DNA of 64,000 nucleotides from Flavobacteriales bacterium (GTDB lineage Bacteria; Bacteroidota; Bacteroidia; Flavobacteriales_D; Parvicellaceae): NCBI GenBank assembly GCA_020631555.1, contig JAHDGY010000007.1, positions 1 to 64,000 of the forward strand, read 5' to 3'. Shown piece by piece: positions 1 to 8,724 of this stretch (position 1 is its first letter; each line of letters starts with the position of its first letter). The notes under the pieces were generated by a model. It saw only the letters and a program-made list of their open reading frames with translations, ran no database searches and was not told where the DNA came from. The position numbers and the translations under genes were made by a program.

Positions 1-1927
1 TTTTTTTCTTCTTCTTTTTCGGGTTAAGACCAAGTGGAAGTGGGGAAACCATACCGTAGTCCGAAGCTGCTCGTTTTTGAGATTTTAACAGATCTTCCAT
101 CTCGTTGTATGCTTCCAATCGGGCTTGCTTGATCATCTTGTCGACTTTTGCATAGTATTCCGCCTCGGCCTTTTCCTGTTCTTGTATTGCATGATGCGGT
201 GTGTATTTGAGTGTTGCCTCAATTTCAAATCGCAGCTGGGTTTCGTCTCCGCGCTGCTCTTTCGAGTAGAGGTAAACCGAACTGCGGTCCTCAGGATCGT
301 ACTTGACCACAAACTTTTTATCGATATTCTCTCTAAGCCAAAACACATTCGGCAAACCTTTTTCATCGCAAACCATGTATTTGTATTGCTTTTTATTGTC
401 GGTAAATCGAAATCCGTGAATTGTGCACGTAACCGGTTGTTCTCGCTCTACCCAGAATATGTCGATCATATCCCAGAGTTTGACTTCGGGAGCTTCAGGG
501 TTACTGCTTTGTAAGTACATATCCATTCTTGGTACTTTGGTATTAGGGTGCTTTGCATTGTTCCACTCCTCTCGCCTCTTTTTGTAAGTTTCAATTACTT
601 CTGGCAGGGTTGGAAGGTCCTTTATATTTGCGTTGATAAACTCACGATTTGCCTTACTCTCCTGTCTTTTCGCTTGAATATTCTGGCCAGTGAAAAACCA
701 ATCTTTTTTTAAGAATTGCTGCTGGAGTCTAGCGAATGCGTTTTCTATGGTCTTCGATGGTCCATTGTACGGTGCAGTGTTAGTTGCCAACCTTGCAACT
801 TTGTTAAGGAAGTTTCCTGTTTTTAGTTTCTTATGTCCTCCTTGATTATCGAATTTAATTTGGTACGGCTTGTGGCCCGCAAATTGAACAGCCATTCGGA
901 AAGCACTAAACTGCGTTTGGTGGTTCTCTTTTTTGCTTATATGAAAACCGAGGAGCACCTCGCTGTATACGTCCATTACTTCGTACACCTGACAGGTCGC
1001 GACTTTACCATCCTTGTCCCGGTAGAAGTAATTTAACTTCGTTCCGTCTGAACACCATAGCGAATCGCGCATGGTTGGTAGGATAGTGGAATGCCGGTAA
1101 CTATACTTTTCTTTTGCTGCGGAGTCTCCAAATCGATGACCGTACCACAAATGTTTTACTGTCTCTTTGTCTAAGTACTTGCGTAATGTTTTGCCAGACT
1201 TAAGCTTCGTCCAACCTTTTTTAGCCGCCATTTGGTTGTATTCAAATAACAACTGGTCTATGTTAGCGCATCTCACTACTTGGTCACCCCACCGAGAAAT
1301 GGCCCAAACCTTTGCGTCTGCATTTATTTTTTCAGAATGCTTGTTACAAAGATTTTTATGAATTAACGTTTCGTAATTTCTCTCTGTCCCTTTGAAAAAC
1401 TTTCGATACGTGCGTTGCAAACTCTCAACATTGTTAGGTATCGAGTGAGGGTAAAGGCTCTTGTTAAGCTCCTGTGCTTTTTTAGCGACATCCTTCCAAA
1501 CATTAGCTACTTTACCGCGAACAGCTTTCGTCTCATTAAGCATTGCATGTAGCGCATTGAGAATAATCGAATTCGCTATGTACTCGCGGCGGTTCTTTTC
1601 TGGCAATGCAGAACCATCATCAAATCGATAGTTATGGTAAAATTCAGCAGCTAATTCATCGTGGTGCAAATTCCGTTCAAGACGGCTTTTTTCAAGCTCT
1701 AGTTCACGAGGATCTTGGCCTGCTAATTCAGTGATTTTCGATTGATATTTAGGAGGGAGTGAATCGTACAAGATTAAAACCTCTCGACCATAGCCGCCAC
1801 GGGTATTGTTCGCTTTTTTTAGTTTTTTGCGACGCATTAAACTGTCGTAGCCCGCCTTAGTAAGCACTCCTTGTTTGCGCAACACCTTAACAGGTACGCA
1901 AATAGTGTTATTGTAATCAACAAACAT
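1..1927 (-). CDS. Mu A-like DDE transposase, C-terminus cut by window edge
   Basis: One open frame runs from ATG at 1927 to the window edge (about 642 codons) without a stop. It would cut and join phage ends during replicative transposition. The core shows an RNase-H-like DDE triad: Asp near residue 294 (WCSDGTK), Asp near 360 (IKFDNQGG) and Glu near 395 (SKTIENAF), giving D-65-D-34-E spacing. The N-terminal 250 residues are basic and would hold the end-binding domains; the visible C-terminal part is charged and ends in a lysine run. The start lies one base after the stop of the upstream Ner-like gene, so the two are probably translationally coupled. Integrase-core membership is secure; assignment to the Mu/Bacteroidota transposable-phage group rests on the neighbouring repressor and Ner-like gene. 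Confidence 0.8.
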   Translation of the reverse strand, partial: MFVDYNNTICVPVKVLRKQGVLTKAGYDSLMRRKKLKKANNTRGGYGREVLILYDSLPPKYQSKITELAGQDPRELELEKSRLERNLHHDELAAEFYHNYRFDDGSALPEKNRREYIANSIILNALHAMLNETKAVRGKVANVWKDVAKKAQELNKSLYPHSIPNNVESLQRTYRKFFKGTERNYETLIHKNLCNKHSEKINADAKVWAISRWGDQVVRCANIDQLLFEYNQMAAKKGWTKLKSGKTLRKYLDKETVKHLWYGHRFGDSAAKEKYSYRHSTILPTMRDSLWCSDGTKLNYFYRDKDGKVATCQVYEVMDVYSEVLLGFHISKKENHQTQFSAFRMAVQFAGHKPYQIKFDNQGGHKKLKTGNFLNKVARLATNTAPYNGPSKTIENAFARLQQQFLKKDWFFTGQNIQAKRQESKANREFINANIKDLPTLPEVIETYKKRREEWNNAKHPNTKVPRMDMYLQSSNPEAPEVKLWDMIDIFWVEREQPVTCTIHGFRFTDNKKQYKYMVCDEKGLPNVFWLRENIDKKFVVKYDPEDRSSVYLYSKEQRGDETQLRFEIEATLKYTPHHAIQEQEKAEAEYYAKVDKMIKQARLEAYNEMEDLLKSQKRAASDYGMVSPLPLGLNPKKKKKK

Positions 1928-1928
1928 G

Positions 1929-2117
1929 TCAGATGATTAAACCAGTTATTTGTTCGATCATCATTTCTTTTGCTCGTAATCTAATTTTTTTAGCTAATTC
2001 AGATTGTGTGTGATCCTTTAACGCGTTATATACTGACTGTTTGGAAGTTTTAAATTCCTCTTCTAGTCTTTGACTGAATCCAGTTGGGATTTGGATTTCG
2101 TTTCTTATAATTTGCAT
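1929..2117 (-). CDS. small Ner-like DNA-binding protein of the prophage
   Basis: A 62-residue basic protein encoded between the divergent early promoter and the transposase. The segment TSKQSVYNALKDHTQ reads like a helix-turn-helix. In Mu, the gene at this place (ner) turns down both early and repressor transcription, and position, size and orientation match. Its stop at 1929-1931 is separated by a single base from the transposase ATG. I see no family signature strong enough to name it from sequence alone, so the role is inferred from position. Confidence 0.55.
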   Translation of the reverse strand: MQIIRNEIQIPTGFSQRLEEEFKTSKQSVYNALKDHTQSELAKKIRLRAKEMMIEQITGLII

Positions 2118-2143
2118 ATCTTTACTATATTAAATTACTGAGT

Positions 2144-2178
2144 CAAATGTACTAAATATATTTAGCGAATGCAACAAA
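2144..2178 (-). promoter_or_regulatory. prophage early promoter with operator palindrome
   Basis: On the minus strand TACATTTG (2144-2151) fits the Bacteroidota -7 element TAnnTTTG, and TTTG at 2175-2178 could be the -33 element, with a longish 23-base spacer. A perfect 14-bp palindrome, CTAAATATATTTAG (2152-2165), fills the spacer directly next to the -7 element and ends three bases before the repressor ATG. A dimeric repressor bound there would block the Ner-transposase promoter and could regulate its own gene. Confidence 0.5.
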
Positions 2179-2831
2179 ATAACGAAAGTATCAGCGATAG
2201 GATATTGCAAATAATTAAAAATGAAGGGATTAGCATATATAAGTTTTCTGGCATAATCGGTGCATCGAATAGCTACTTTAGTCAATTAATAAAACATGGA
2301 GGGTCAGTCGGGTCAGATAGAATTGAAAAAATACTCAATGCCTACCCGTACATTGATGCTAATTGGCTGATAACAGGTAAAGGAGAGATGAAAAAAAACG
2401 GCATTTTTCCAGTTAGCGATTCTCTCTCAGACAAGAAAGTGAACCCCTCTTATAAAGTACCAGTATATGATAGTTTTGAAGAACATATCAAAGACAAGGG
2501 TGAGGGAGAGAGCCGAAAAAGCCTGTTAATCAACGTTCCCGGAACAGAAGATACCGAAGCATTCATTCGAGTGATAGGGTATTCTATGGGAGCAGAGATT
2601 AAAGAAGGGTCAGTCATTGGGATTAAAAAAGTGAAGACCGAATATTTTGTATCTAGATACAAATATCTCATTCTCACTAAAAGCAATGAAAAATTGATAA
2701 GCCATATAAGCCCTGACCCTAACGACAAAGAATCGATAATTTGCTCTTCCGATGATTGTAATGATTTTACAATGCCTAAAAAAGAAATAAAAGCTGTCTA
2801 CCGGATAACACAAGCCATCAATAACATTTAA
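2169..2831 (+). CDS. prophage repressor, HTH plus S24/LexA-like domain
   Basis: A 220-residue protein divergent from the transposase operon, in the position of the Mu c repressor. Residues about 8-60 form an XRE-like helix-turn-helix (IYKFSGIIGASNSYFSQLI). The C-terminal half looks like an S24/LexA fold, with GYSMGAEIKEGSVIGI near residues 139-154 resembling the LexA Ser-Met segment. I cannot point to the usual catalytic lysine, so whether it self-cleaves on DNA damage is open. It presumably holds the prophage silent by binding the adjacent palindrome. The codons are AT-rich compared with the housekeeping genes downstream. Confidence 0.75.
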   Translation: MQQNNESISDRILQIIKNEGISIYKFSGIIGASNSYFSQLIKHGGSVGSDRIEKILNAYPYIDANWLITGKGEMKKNGIFPVSDSLSDKKVNPSYKVPVYDSFEEHIKDKGEGESRKSLLINVPGTEDTEAFIRVIGYSMGAEIKEGSVIGIKKVKTEYFVSRYKYLILTKSNEKLISHISPDPNDKESIICSSDDCNDFTMPKKEIKAVYRITQAINNI

Positions 2832-3446
2832 CACATAAAACATTGTCTAATTTCAAATAGCACTTTTGGAAGCTTGGTAAATTTACTTGAGTCATCCTGT
2901 ACAGAAATAGTAATACCTAAATGAGTTAAAACATCTTTTTCTCAACCACAACTTAAACAACACACGCTTATAATCCAGTCAAACCATTAACCTACTGATA
3001 ATCAATAGGCGTGTAGTTTTCTAGTTGGCATTAACCCCCCTCTAAACACGTCTTAAACGCAGCCAATTGAGGTGTTTTACGGAAGTTTCCTACGTATTAC
3101 TGTGTTCAAATAACCGTATTTTGACAGCGCAGCTAGCTGCGCAGCTGACAGCCCAACCCAAAACCACGCATCAAGATTACTTGCTGAAATATTACATTAA
3201 AGGGACTTTTAAAATAGACTTTGAACACTCAATACCTTTGATATCAATTATTTGAAAGGTTTCGAAGATGATTTAAGGGTTTTAGGAGGCCATAGAGACA
3301 TTTTATGGACAAAAGATACCGGATTAGGACTTTTTGATTTTCGCTGGGCTGTCAGAACTAATTTGGACTTAGGACACGCCCATGGGGACTTTCAGGGCTT
3401 TTTAGCGCCGTTTTCTTTTAGGACTTTTTGATATTCCCCCCTTACA
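2832..3446. other. non-coding prophage terminus
   Basis: About 615 bases without a convincing gene. It holds a perfect 16-bp palindrome, GCGCAGCTAGCTGCGC (3127-3142), a 9-bp inverted repeat (GTGTTCAAA at 3102-3110 and TTTGAACAC at 3220-3228), and the GGACTTT repeats listed separately. A 62-codon open frame at 3067-3255 crosses the palindrome and has no protein-like character. The layout suits a transposable-phage end with transposase-binding and enhancer-like sites. Confidence 0.5.
3203..3432. repeat. GGACTTT direct repeats, candidate transposase-binding sites
   Basis: The 15-mer TTAGGACTTTTTGAT occurs twice, at 3324-3338 and 3418-3432, 94 bases apart. Related copies of the core lie at 3203-3210 (GGACTTTT), 3364-3370 (GGACTTA) and 3385-3392 (GGGACTTT). 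All five are on the same strand and crowd towards the presumed phage end, as Mu-type end-binding sites do. The repeats are seen directly; transposase binding is inferred. Confidence 0.55.
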
Positions 3447-3465
3447 TTATCAGTGAAAAATAAGC

Positions 3466-3511
3466 ATAAAAAAAACGGGAATAAAACAGATTTCTCTGAT
3501 TATTCCCGTTT
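3466..3511 (-). terminator. intrinsic terminator after tRNA-Leu
   Basis: AAACGGGAATAA (3473-3484) pairs with TTATTCCCGTTT (3500-3511), with a small inner CAGA/TCTG stem. On the minus strand the hairpin is followed by a run of eight T. It sits directly downstream of tRNA-Leu. Confidence 0.85.
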
Positions 3512-3513
3512 AG

Positions 3514-3597
3514 TACTCGAGGCGGGACTTGAACCCGCACGGGCTAATGCCCACAAGATTTTAAGTCTTGCGTGTCTACCAATTCCACCACTCGAGC
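3514..3597 (-). tRNA. tRNA-Leu (UAA)
   Basis: On the minus strand the acceptor stem GCTCGAG pairs with CTCGAGT, the anticodon stem-loop is CAAGA-CTTAAAA-TCTTG with anticodon TAA, a long variable arm (GGGCATTAGCCC) marks a class II tRNA, and the T arm carries GTTCAAGTC. CCA is not encoded. It reads UUA codons and lies about 90 bases after tRNA-Gly, probably on the same transcript. Confidence 0.93.
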
Positions 3598-3688
3598 AAC
3601 ATTAGTAAATTATGTTCAGATTATATCTTTTATATATGGATTGTTGTCAACTATAAACTATCACTCCATCAGACAATAACCTGATATG

Positions 3689-3762
<74 letters not shown>

Positions 3763-3836
3763 TTTTCTCCTTCTTCGCTTGAAGGAAGCGCAAATCTAAA
3801 TATTTTTTTCATTTTCAACCGACGCATTCAAAAAAT

Positions 3837-6455
3837 TTAAACCCCGGTCAGTTTCTTAATCTCGTTCAACTTCATCAAGGCCTCCACCGGAGTCAACGTA
3901 TTAATATCAATTGAAGTGATTTGTTCTCTGATTTCTACCAGAGCAGGGTCCTCCAATTCAAAAAAGCTTAATTGCATTCCAGCAGTTTTAGCTACGTCTT
4001 TAATTTTTTTCTTGTCCTCTTTTTTATTTCTCGAATTTTCAAGGGTTTCTAGAATTTCCTCGGCACGCTTCAAAATTTTTGTTGGCATACCGGCCATTTT
4101 TGCAACGTGGATACCAAAACTATGCTCGCTGCCACCAGGTACCAATTTTCTTAAAAAATGGATTTTACCGTTAGCCTCTTTAACCGCAACGTTGTAGTTT
4201 TTTATTCTTCCAAAAGTGGAGTTCATTTCATTGAGCTCATGGTAATGCGTGGCAAAAAGTGTCTTTGCTTTAACTTTTGGATGTTCGTGAATATACTCGG
4301 CGATAGACCATGCGATAGAAATACCGTCATAAGTACTAGTTCCTCGTCCAATTTCGTCTAAAAGAATTAGGCTACGGTCCGATATGTTATTGAGGATATT
4401 GGCTGTCTCGTTCATTTCCACCATGAAAGTAGATTCGCCTGAAGAAATATTATCAGAAGCACCAACACGGGTGAAAATCTTGTCTACGATACCGATTTCT
4501 GCCTGTTCAGCTGGAATAAATGAACCCATTTGAGCCATTAAAACGATCAATGCGGTTTGCCTCAGTAGGGCTGATTTTCCAGACATGTTTGGTCCAGTAA
4601 TCATAATTATTTGTTGATCTTCTGGAGCTAGTCGTACATCATTTGCAACATATTCGGTTCCGACTTCCAAACATTTTTCGATAACCGGGTGTCTTCCTTT
4701 ATGTATTTCCAATACTTTGGAATCCGATATAATCGGACGCACGTAACGATTTTCTTTAGCTGTTCGGGCAAAAGAATGTAGGCAATCCAGCTGCGCGATA
4801 ATTGTAGCGTTTTGTTGAATAGGGGCAATGAAGTTGGCCAGCGAAAGAATTACATCGGTGTAAAGTCGATTCTCTAGCTCAACTATTTTTTCTTCCGCAG
4901 TTAGAATTTTCTGTTCGTACTCTTTCAGCTCCTCGGTAATATATCTTTCGGCTTGGGTCAAGGTCTGTTTTCTTACCCATTCTTCAGGTACTTTATCCTT
5001 GTGCGAATTCCTGACTTCCAAGTAATAACCAAACACGTTGTTGAAGCCAATCTTCAAGCTTGGAATTCCAGTTCGTTCACTTTCCCGCTGCTGAATCTGG
5101 ACTAGGTAGTCTTTGCCAGAGAAAGCAATTGTTCTAAGCTCATCCAGTTCTTCGGATACATTGTCTGCTATAACCTTGCCTTTTCCTATCGCCACAGGAG
5201 GGTCTTCGTGAATCTTTTCTGAAATAATTTGGTGTAAACTTTCACAACCGTGCAGTTGTTTTCCAAGCTTGTGCAATGGTTGGTGCTCCTTTTGAGTACA
5301 CGTGGTTTTGATTGGGATGGTAGATTCAATTGATCTTTTAAGTTGCAGCAATTCTCTCGGGTTAATGCGCATGGCGGCAACTTTAGATATTAACCTCTCA
5401 ATATCTCCAATTTGACTGAGATGTTGTTGTATTTCCGCTGTCAATTCATCGTTGTTTAACAGATGATCAACAACATTATGTCTCTCGCATATTTTTTCTT
5501 GATCTTTTAAAGGGAGCACGATCCACCGTTTTAGTAATCTGGCACCCATCGGCGATGAGGTTTGATCCAGAATATCAATCAAGGTGGTTGCGTTTTGATT
5601 AGCGGAGTGGGTGAGTTCTAAACTATTTACTGTAAACTGGTCAAGCCAAGCATGCTTATCCTGTTCGATTCGCGAAATTTTGGAAATATGGCCAGTTTTG
5701 TCGTGTTGCGTTTCTCCAAGGTAGTGCAAGACAACTCCGGCTGCAATAATCCCGGCATCTAGTGTTTCCACACCGAACCCTTTTAAGGACTTTGTTTTGA
5801 AATGGTTTAGCAGCAGGTCTTTCGCGAAATCTTCGGTAAATGCCCAATCTTCCATTTTGAAAGTGTTGAAACCGTTTCCGAAAAGATTGGTGAATTCTTT
5901 TTCCTTCTGTTTTTGAAAAAGAATTTCGGCTGGTTTGAAGCCATGAAGCAATTTGGAAACATAATCGGGCGTTCCTTGGGCCACCAAAAATTCTCCGGTA
6001 GAAATATCTAAAAAAGAAACTCCGGCCATTTTTTTGTTGGTGTGAACAGCAGCCAAGAAATTGTTTGATTTTGTATCAAGCACTTGATCGCTGAATGCTA
6101 CCCCGGGCGTTACCAGTTCTGTAACACCACGTTTAACAATTTTTTTCGTGGTTTTAGGATCTTCAAGCTGATCGCAAATTGCCACTCGTTGACCTGCTCG
6201 AACCAGTTTGGGAAGGTAACTTTCTAAGGAATGGTGAGGAAACCCGGCCAATTCAATTTTCGATGATCCGTTGTTTCTTGCTGTTAGCACAATTCCTAGA
6301 ATTTTAGAAGCCACCACAGCATCTTTACCAAAAGTTTCGTAAAAATCTCCAACTCTGAAAAGTAAAAGGGCGTTGGGATGTTTTCCTTTAATTTGATTGT
6401 ACTGTTTCATCAAAGGAGTGCCCTTGCCTGAACTGTCTTTTTTTTTCGTTGCCAA
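3837..6455 (-). CDS. mutS: DNA mismatch repair ATPase MutS
   Basis: An 872-residue MutS of normal length; it recognises mismatches and small loops and recruits MutL. The N-terminal mismatch-binding domain has the Phe-X-Glu wedge (GDFYETFG, Phe38 and Glu40), so this is a repair-type MutS, not MutS2. The connector, lever and clamp regions follow, then the ABC-type ATPase with Walker A GPNMSGKS near residue 621 and Walker [17 protein letters not shown]. The best start is TTG at 6455, which gives the family-typical N-terminus ending in [19 protein letters not shown]; the next in-frame ATG (6407) would remove its beginning. Divergent from the methyltransferase gene, with a 78-base gap holding both promoters. 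Confidence 0.97.
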   Translation of the reverse strand: MATKKKDSSGKGTPLMKQYNQIKGKHPNALLLFRVGDFYETFGKDAVVASKILGIVLTARNNGSSKIELAGFPHHSLESYLPKLVRAGQRVAICDQLEDPKTTKKIVKRGVTELVTPGVAFSDQVLDTKSNNFLAAVHTNKKMAGVSFLDISTGEFLVAQGTPDYVSKLLHGFKPAEILFQKQKEKEFTNLFGNGFNTFKMEDWAFTEDFAKDLLLNHFKTKSLKGFGVETLDAGIIAAGVVLHYLGETQHDKTGHISKISRIEQDKHAWLDQFTVNSLELTHSANQNATTLIDILDQTSSPMGARLLKRWIVLPLKDQEKICERHNVVDHLLNNDELTAEIQQHLSQIGDIERLISKVAAMRINPRELLQLKRSIESTIPIKTTCTQKEHQPLHKLGKQLHGCESLHQIISEKIHEDPPVAIGKGKVIADNVSEELDELRTIAFSGKDYLVQIQQRESERTGIPSLKIGFNNVFGYYLEVRNSHKDKVPEEWVRKQTLTQAERYITEELKEYEQKILTAEEKIVELENRLYTDVILSLANFIAPIQQNATIIAQLDCLHSFARTAKENRYVRPIISDSKVLEIHKGRHPVIEKCLEVGTEYVANDVRLAPEDQQIIMITGPNMSGKSALLRQTALIVLMAQMGSFIPAEQAEIGIVDKIFTRVGASDNISSGESTFMVEMNETANILNNISDRSLILLDEIGRGTSTYDGISIAWSIAEYIHEHPKVKAKTLFATHYHELNEMNSTFGRIKNYNVAVKEANGKIHFLRKLVPGGSEHSFGIHVAKMAGMPTKILKRAEEILETLENSRNKKEDKKKIKDVAKTAGMQLSFFELEDPALVEIREQITSIDINTLTPVEALMKLNEIKKLTGV

Positions 6456-6533
6456 ATTGTAACCTTATTTTTGATGCAAATCATAAAAGTACGCATCCTT
6501 GCGGCTTGGCGTCCTTTCTAATTATTAACAACT

Positions 6534-7061
6534 GTGAGCAGGAAGTTAAAAACTTTTGAATTGAACAGATTATCGGTAGAACAGTATCGGAAGTTGGAAA
6601 AAAGACCGGTGACAATCGTATTGGACAATATAAGAAGTTTACACAATGTCGGTTCTGTTTTTAGAACAGCCGATGCATTTGCAGTTGAGCAAGTTCTTTT
6701 ATGCGGAGTTACGGCCAAGCCACCACATCGTGAAATCAGAAAGACTGCACTTGGCGCTACAGAATCTGTAGATTGGCAGTATTTCGAGTCTGCCGAGTCA
6801 GCTGTGCGCGAATTGAAAAATAATGGTTATCGAATTTATTCCATAGAACAAGTCGAAGAACCAGTATATCTGTATGAACTTGAAACACCTAAAGAAAAAC
6901 TAGCAATTGTATTGGGTAATGAGGTTGATGGTGTTGATAATGAGGTGATTGGTCTTAGCGATGCTTGTGTTGAGATTCCACAATTTGGGACTAAACACTC
7001 GCTGAACGTATCCGTAACCTGCGGAATAGTTTTATGGCAGTTGTTGGGCCGTTCACAATAA
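6534..7061 (+). CDS. TrmH/SpoU-family RNA 2'-O-methyltransferase
   Basis: A 175-residue SPOUT (trefoil-knot) methyltransferase that should transfer a methyl group from S-adenosylmethionine to a ribose 2'-OH in tRNA or rRNA. The three family motifs are present: motif 1 with its asparagine and arginine (DNIRSLHNVGSVFRTADAF, about residues 31-49), motif 2 (AIVLGNEVDGV) and motif 3 (IPQFGTKHSLNVSVTCGIV). The short N-terminus means there is no separate RNA-binding domain, which resembles TrmH/TrmL-size enzymes more than the longer RlmB. The target nucleotide cannot be told from sequence. The start is GTG at 6534. Confidence 0.88.
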   Translation: MSRKLKTFELNRLSVEQYRKLEKRPVTIVLDNIRSLHNVGSVFRTADAFAVEQVLLCGVTAKPPHREIRKTALGATESVDWQYFESAESAVRELKNNGYRIYSIEQVEEPVYLYELETPKEKLAIVLGNEVDGVDNEVIGLSDACVEIPQFGTKHSLNVSVTCGIVLWQLLGRSQ

Positions 7062-7085
7062 AATTCGGAGTATCTTCCAAATTTG

Positions 7086-8159
7086 ATGGAACTTACTTGG
7101 TTTTTCTTCGTAAATGCGAATCTGTATTACCCATTTGTTAATCGTTGCTTGAAACGAATTACAAGAAAAATAGAGAAGTTTAAAGTATTTGAGTTGAGAC
7201 CCATCCTATTACTGTTTTGCCTTGGCGTAAACTCGCTTTCGAGTGAAACAAAGGCACAGTCGTTTTATGGCAATCATGAATGGCGTCTGTTTCGAAAGGA
7301 ATTTGGACTAGCCTTTGGTAGCTCCAGTTTTTTTGGAGATCTCGGCGGGGCCAATGCGCTTGGTAGAAATTTTGCCTACGATCTCGATTTGGCCACAACA
7401 AGTCTTTCTGTTAGCGCGAGCATGATGTGCTATTTAACAAAGAGGATAGGTGTTAGAGGTAGAGCTACATTTGCCAATGTTTCCGGTAATGATGCATTAA
7501 CGCTAGAGCGTTTTCGAAATAATAGAAATCTGCATTTCAAGTCAACCATATATGAAATCTCGGTTGTAGGTGAATATCATTTTTTACTAGAAAATAAGCG
7601 AACGACGACTCGTGTGATTCGCATCGCGGGTAAGCGTGTAACGCGCAAAACTCTGAACATGGGGATGTATCTCTTTGGAGGAGTGGGCGCTTTTTATTTC
7701 AACCCAAAAGCTAAAGGAGCGAACGGAGATTGGTATGAGTTGTACCATTTGCACACCGAGGGACAGGGGTTGGCTGGAGGACCAAAACAATATAGTAGGT
7801 TCAGTATCTGCTTGCCTATGGGGATTGGTATTAGAAAAAAGGTGATCCAGGACTGGGGAATTCGAATCGAAATGTCGCATCGAATTACGTTTACAGATTA
7901 TATTGATGATGTCAGTACGGTGTACTACGACGGAGATGCGCTTGAAAAGGCTTACGGGCGCGAGTCTGCTTATCTCGCTAATCCGGATAAGGGAGTACTA
8001 CCGGCGCATGTTACTTCGCCGGGAATGCAACGCGGAGATCCAAAGGAAAAAGACGGCTATTCATTTTTTCAATTCGGTGTATACTATCAGCCAATGCAGC
8101 GTGGGACGCGCAGCAGAATGCGCGTGAGAAGGTATAAACGAAGTAGGGCGTCATTCTAA
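7086..8159 (+). CDS. DUF6089-like outer-membrane beta-barrel protein
   Basis: About 357 residues. An N-terminal hydrophobic segment near residues 40-57 (RPILLLFCLGVNSLSS) ending around KAQS looks like a signal peptide. The rest is alternating-hydrophobicity sequence rich in Gly, Tyr and Phe, with the motif GLAFGSSSFFGDLGG at the start of the mature part, typical of Bacteroidota porin-like proteins named DUF6089. The C-terminus ends in a basic arginine-rich tail. TTG at 7083 precedes an ATG at 7086, and the ATG is preferred. The signal segment sits unusually far from the start, so translation may begin later. Function unknown; probably an outer-membrane barrel. Confidence 0.65.
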   Translation: MELTWFFFVNANLYYPFVNRCLKRITRKIEKFKVFELRPILLLFCLGVNSLSSETKAQSFYGNHEWRLFRKEFGLAFGSSSFFGDLGGANALGRNFAYDLDLATTSLSVSASMMCYLTKRIGVRGRATFANVSGNDALTLERFRNNRNLHFKSTIYEISVVGEYHFLLENKRTTTRVIRIAGKRVTRKTLNMGMYLFGGVGAFYFNPKAKGANGDWYELYHLHTEGQGLAGGPKQYSRFSICLPMGIGIRKKVIQDWGIRIEMSHRITFTDYIDDVSTVYYDGDALEKAYGRESAYLANPDKGVLPAHVTSPGMQRGDPKEKDGYSFFQFGVYYQPMQRGTRSRMRVRRYKRSRASF

Positions 8160-8187
8160 AGAACCGCGGCCCAAATATCTCTTCTGA

Positions 8188-8661
8188 TTAGTCTAGGCTA
8201 AATAATCCGTTCAGTAAGTTTGGAAATATAGCCCCTTGGGTTTGCCCAAGTTTCGATTCCAGGTCGACCGCATTATTTTCAGAATCCGATTCCGCTTCTA
8301 CTTTTTCGTCAACAGGTATTGACTTAGCTTCTGTTACTTTGTAAGCACCGTTGTTATAAGTTTGTATTTTGTTTATGCAATCATCCTGAGAAGTGATGGA
8401 TGGATCAAAAATTAAATGCGCCGTTTTTGATTCGAAATCAACTTTACAGTCAGAAACACCATTTTCCGCGGCCAGCTTTTTTTGAATGTATGTAGCACAT
8501 CCGATTTGGCAAGTCATCCCATCTATTTTTAGCGAGCATTTAGCCACGTCTGAGGCAGACGCCAATGCGCTTTTCTCGTTTTTTTCAGTTGAAGAACAGC
8601 CGGCTATAGTTAGTAATAGAGCCGCTAAAATTAATTGGATATTAAGAATTTTTCGATTCAT
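8188..8661 (-). CDS. lipoprotein with heavy-metal-associated (HMA) domain
   Basis: A 157-residue protein with a lipoprotein signal peptide (lipobox TIAGC near residues 18-22) and one HMA domain at about residues 40-112. The metal-binding loop is GMTCQIGC: the cysteines are three residues apart rather than the usual two, a spacing I recall in Bacteroidota HMA proteins. The C-terminal 40 residues are acidic and low-complexity. It probably binds copper or another soft metal at the cell envelope. It is divergent from the EamA transporter, whose longest reading frame would overlap its start. Metal specificity is not readable from sequence. Confidence 0.75.
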   Translation of the reverse strand: MNRKILNIQLILAALLLTIAGCSSTEKNEKSALASASDVAKCSLKIDGMTCQIGCATYIQKKLAAENGVSDCKVDFESKTAHLIFDPSITSQDDCINKIQTYNNGAYKVTEAKSIPVDEKVEAESDSENNAVDLESKLGQTQGAIFPNLLNGLFSLD

Positions 8662-8724
8662 TGTTCGATCGGAATAGGTTATTGCAAATCTACAATATAT
8701 TTGGCAACAATTAAGGACGTTGCA

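Larger units (their letters stand above)
1..3446. mobile_element. Mu-like transposable prophage, early-gene end (partial)
   Basis: The order is that of the left end of Mu-type phages: transposase and a small Ner-like gene run leftwards out of the window, a repressor is transcribed divergently, and a non-coding terminus follows. The terminus carries repeated GGACTTT motifs that could bind the transposase. Read on the minus strand, the proposed end at 3446 begins TGTAAGG, and Mu-type termini begin with TG. The other end and all late genes lie outside the window. The gene content is seen directly; the exact boundary is inferred. Confidence 0.7.

Noticed and set aside
3067-3255. 62-codon open frame in the prophage end
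   Set aside because: It crosses the GCGCAGCT palindrome and encodes repetitive Ala/Gln/Leu; more likely part of the non-coding terminus.
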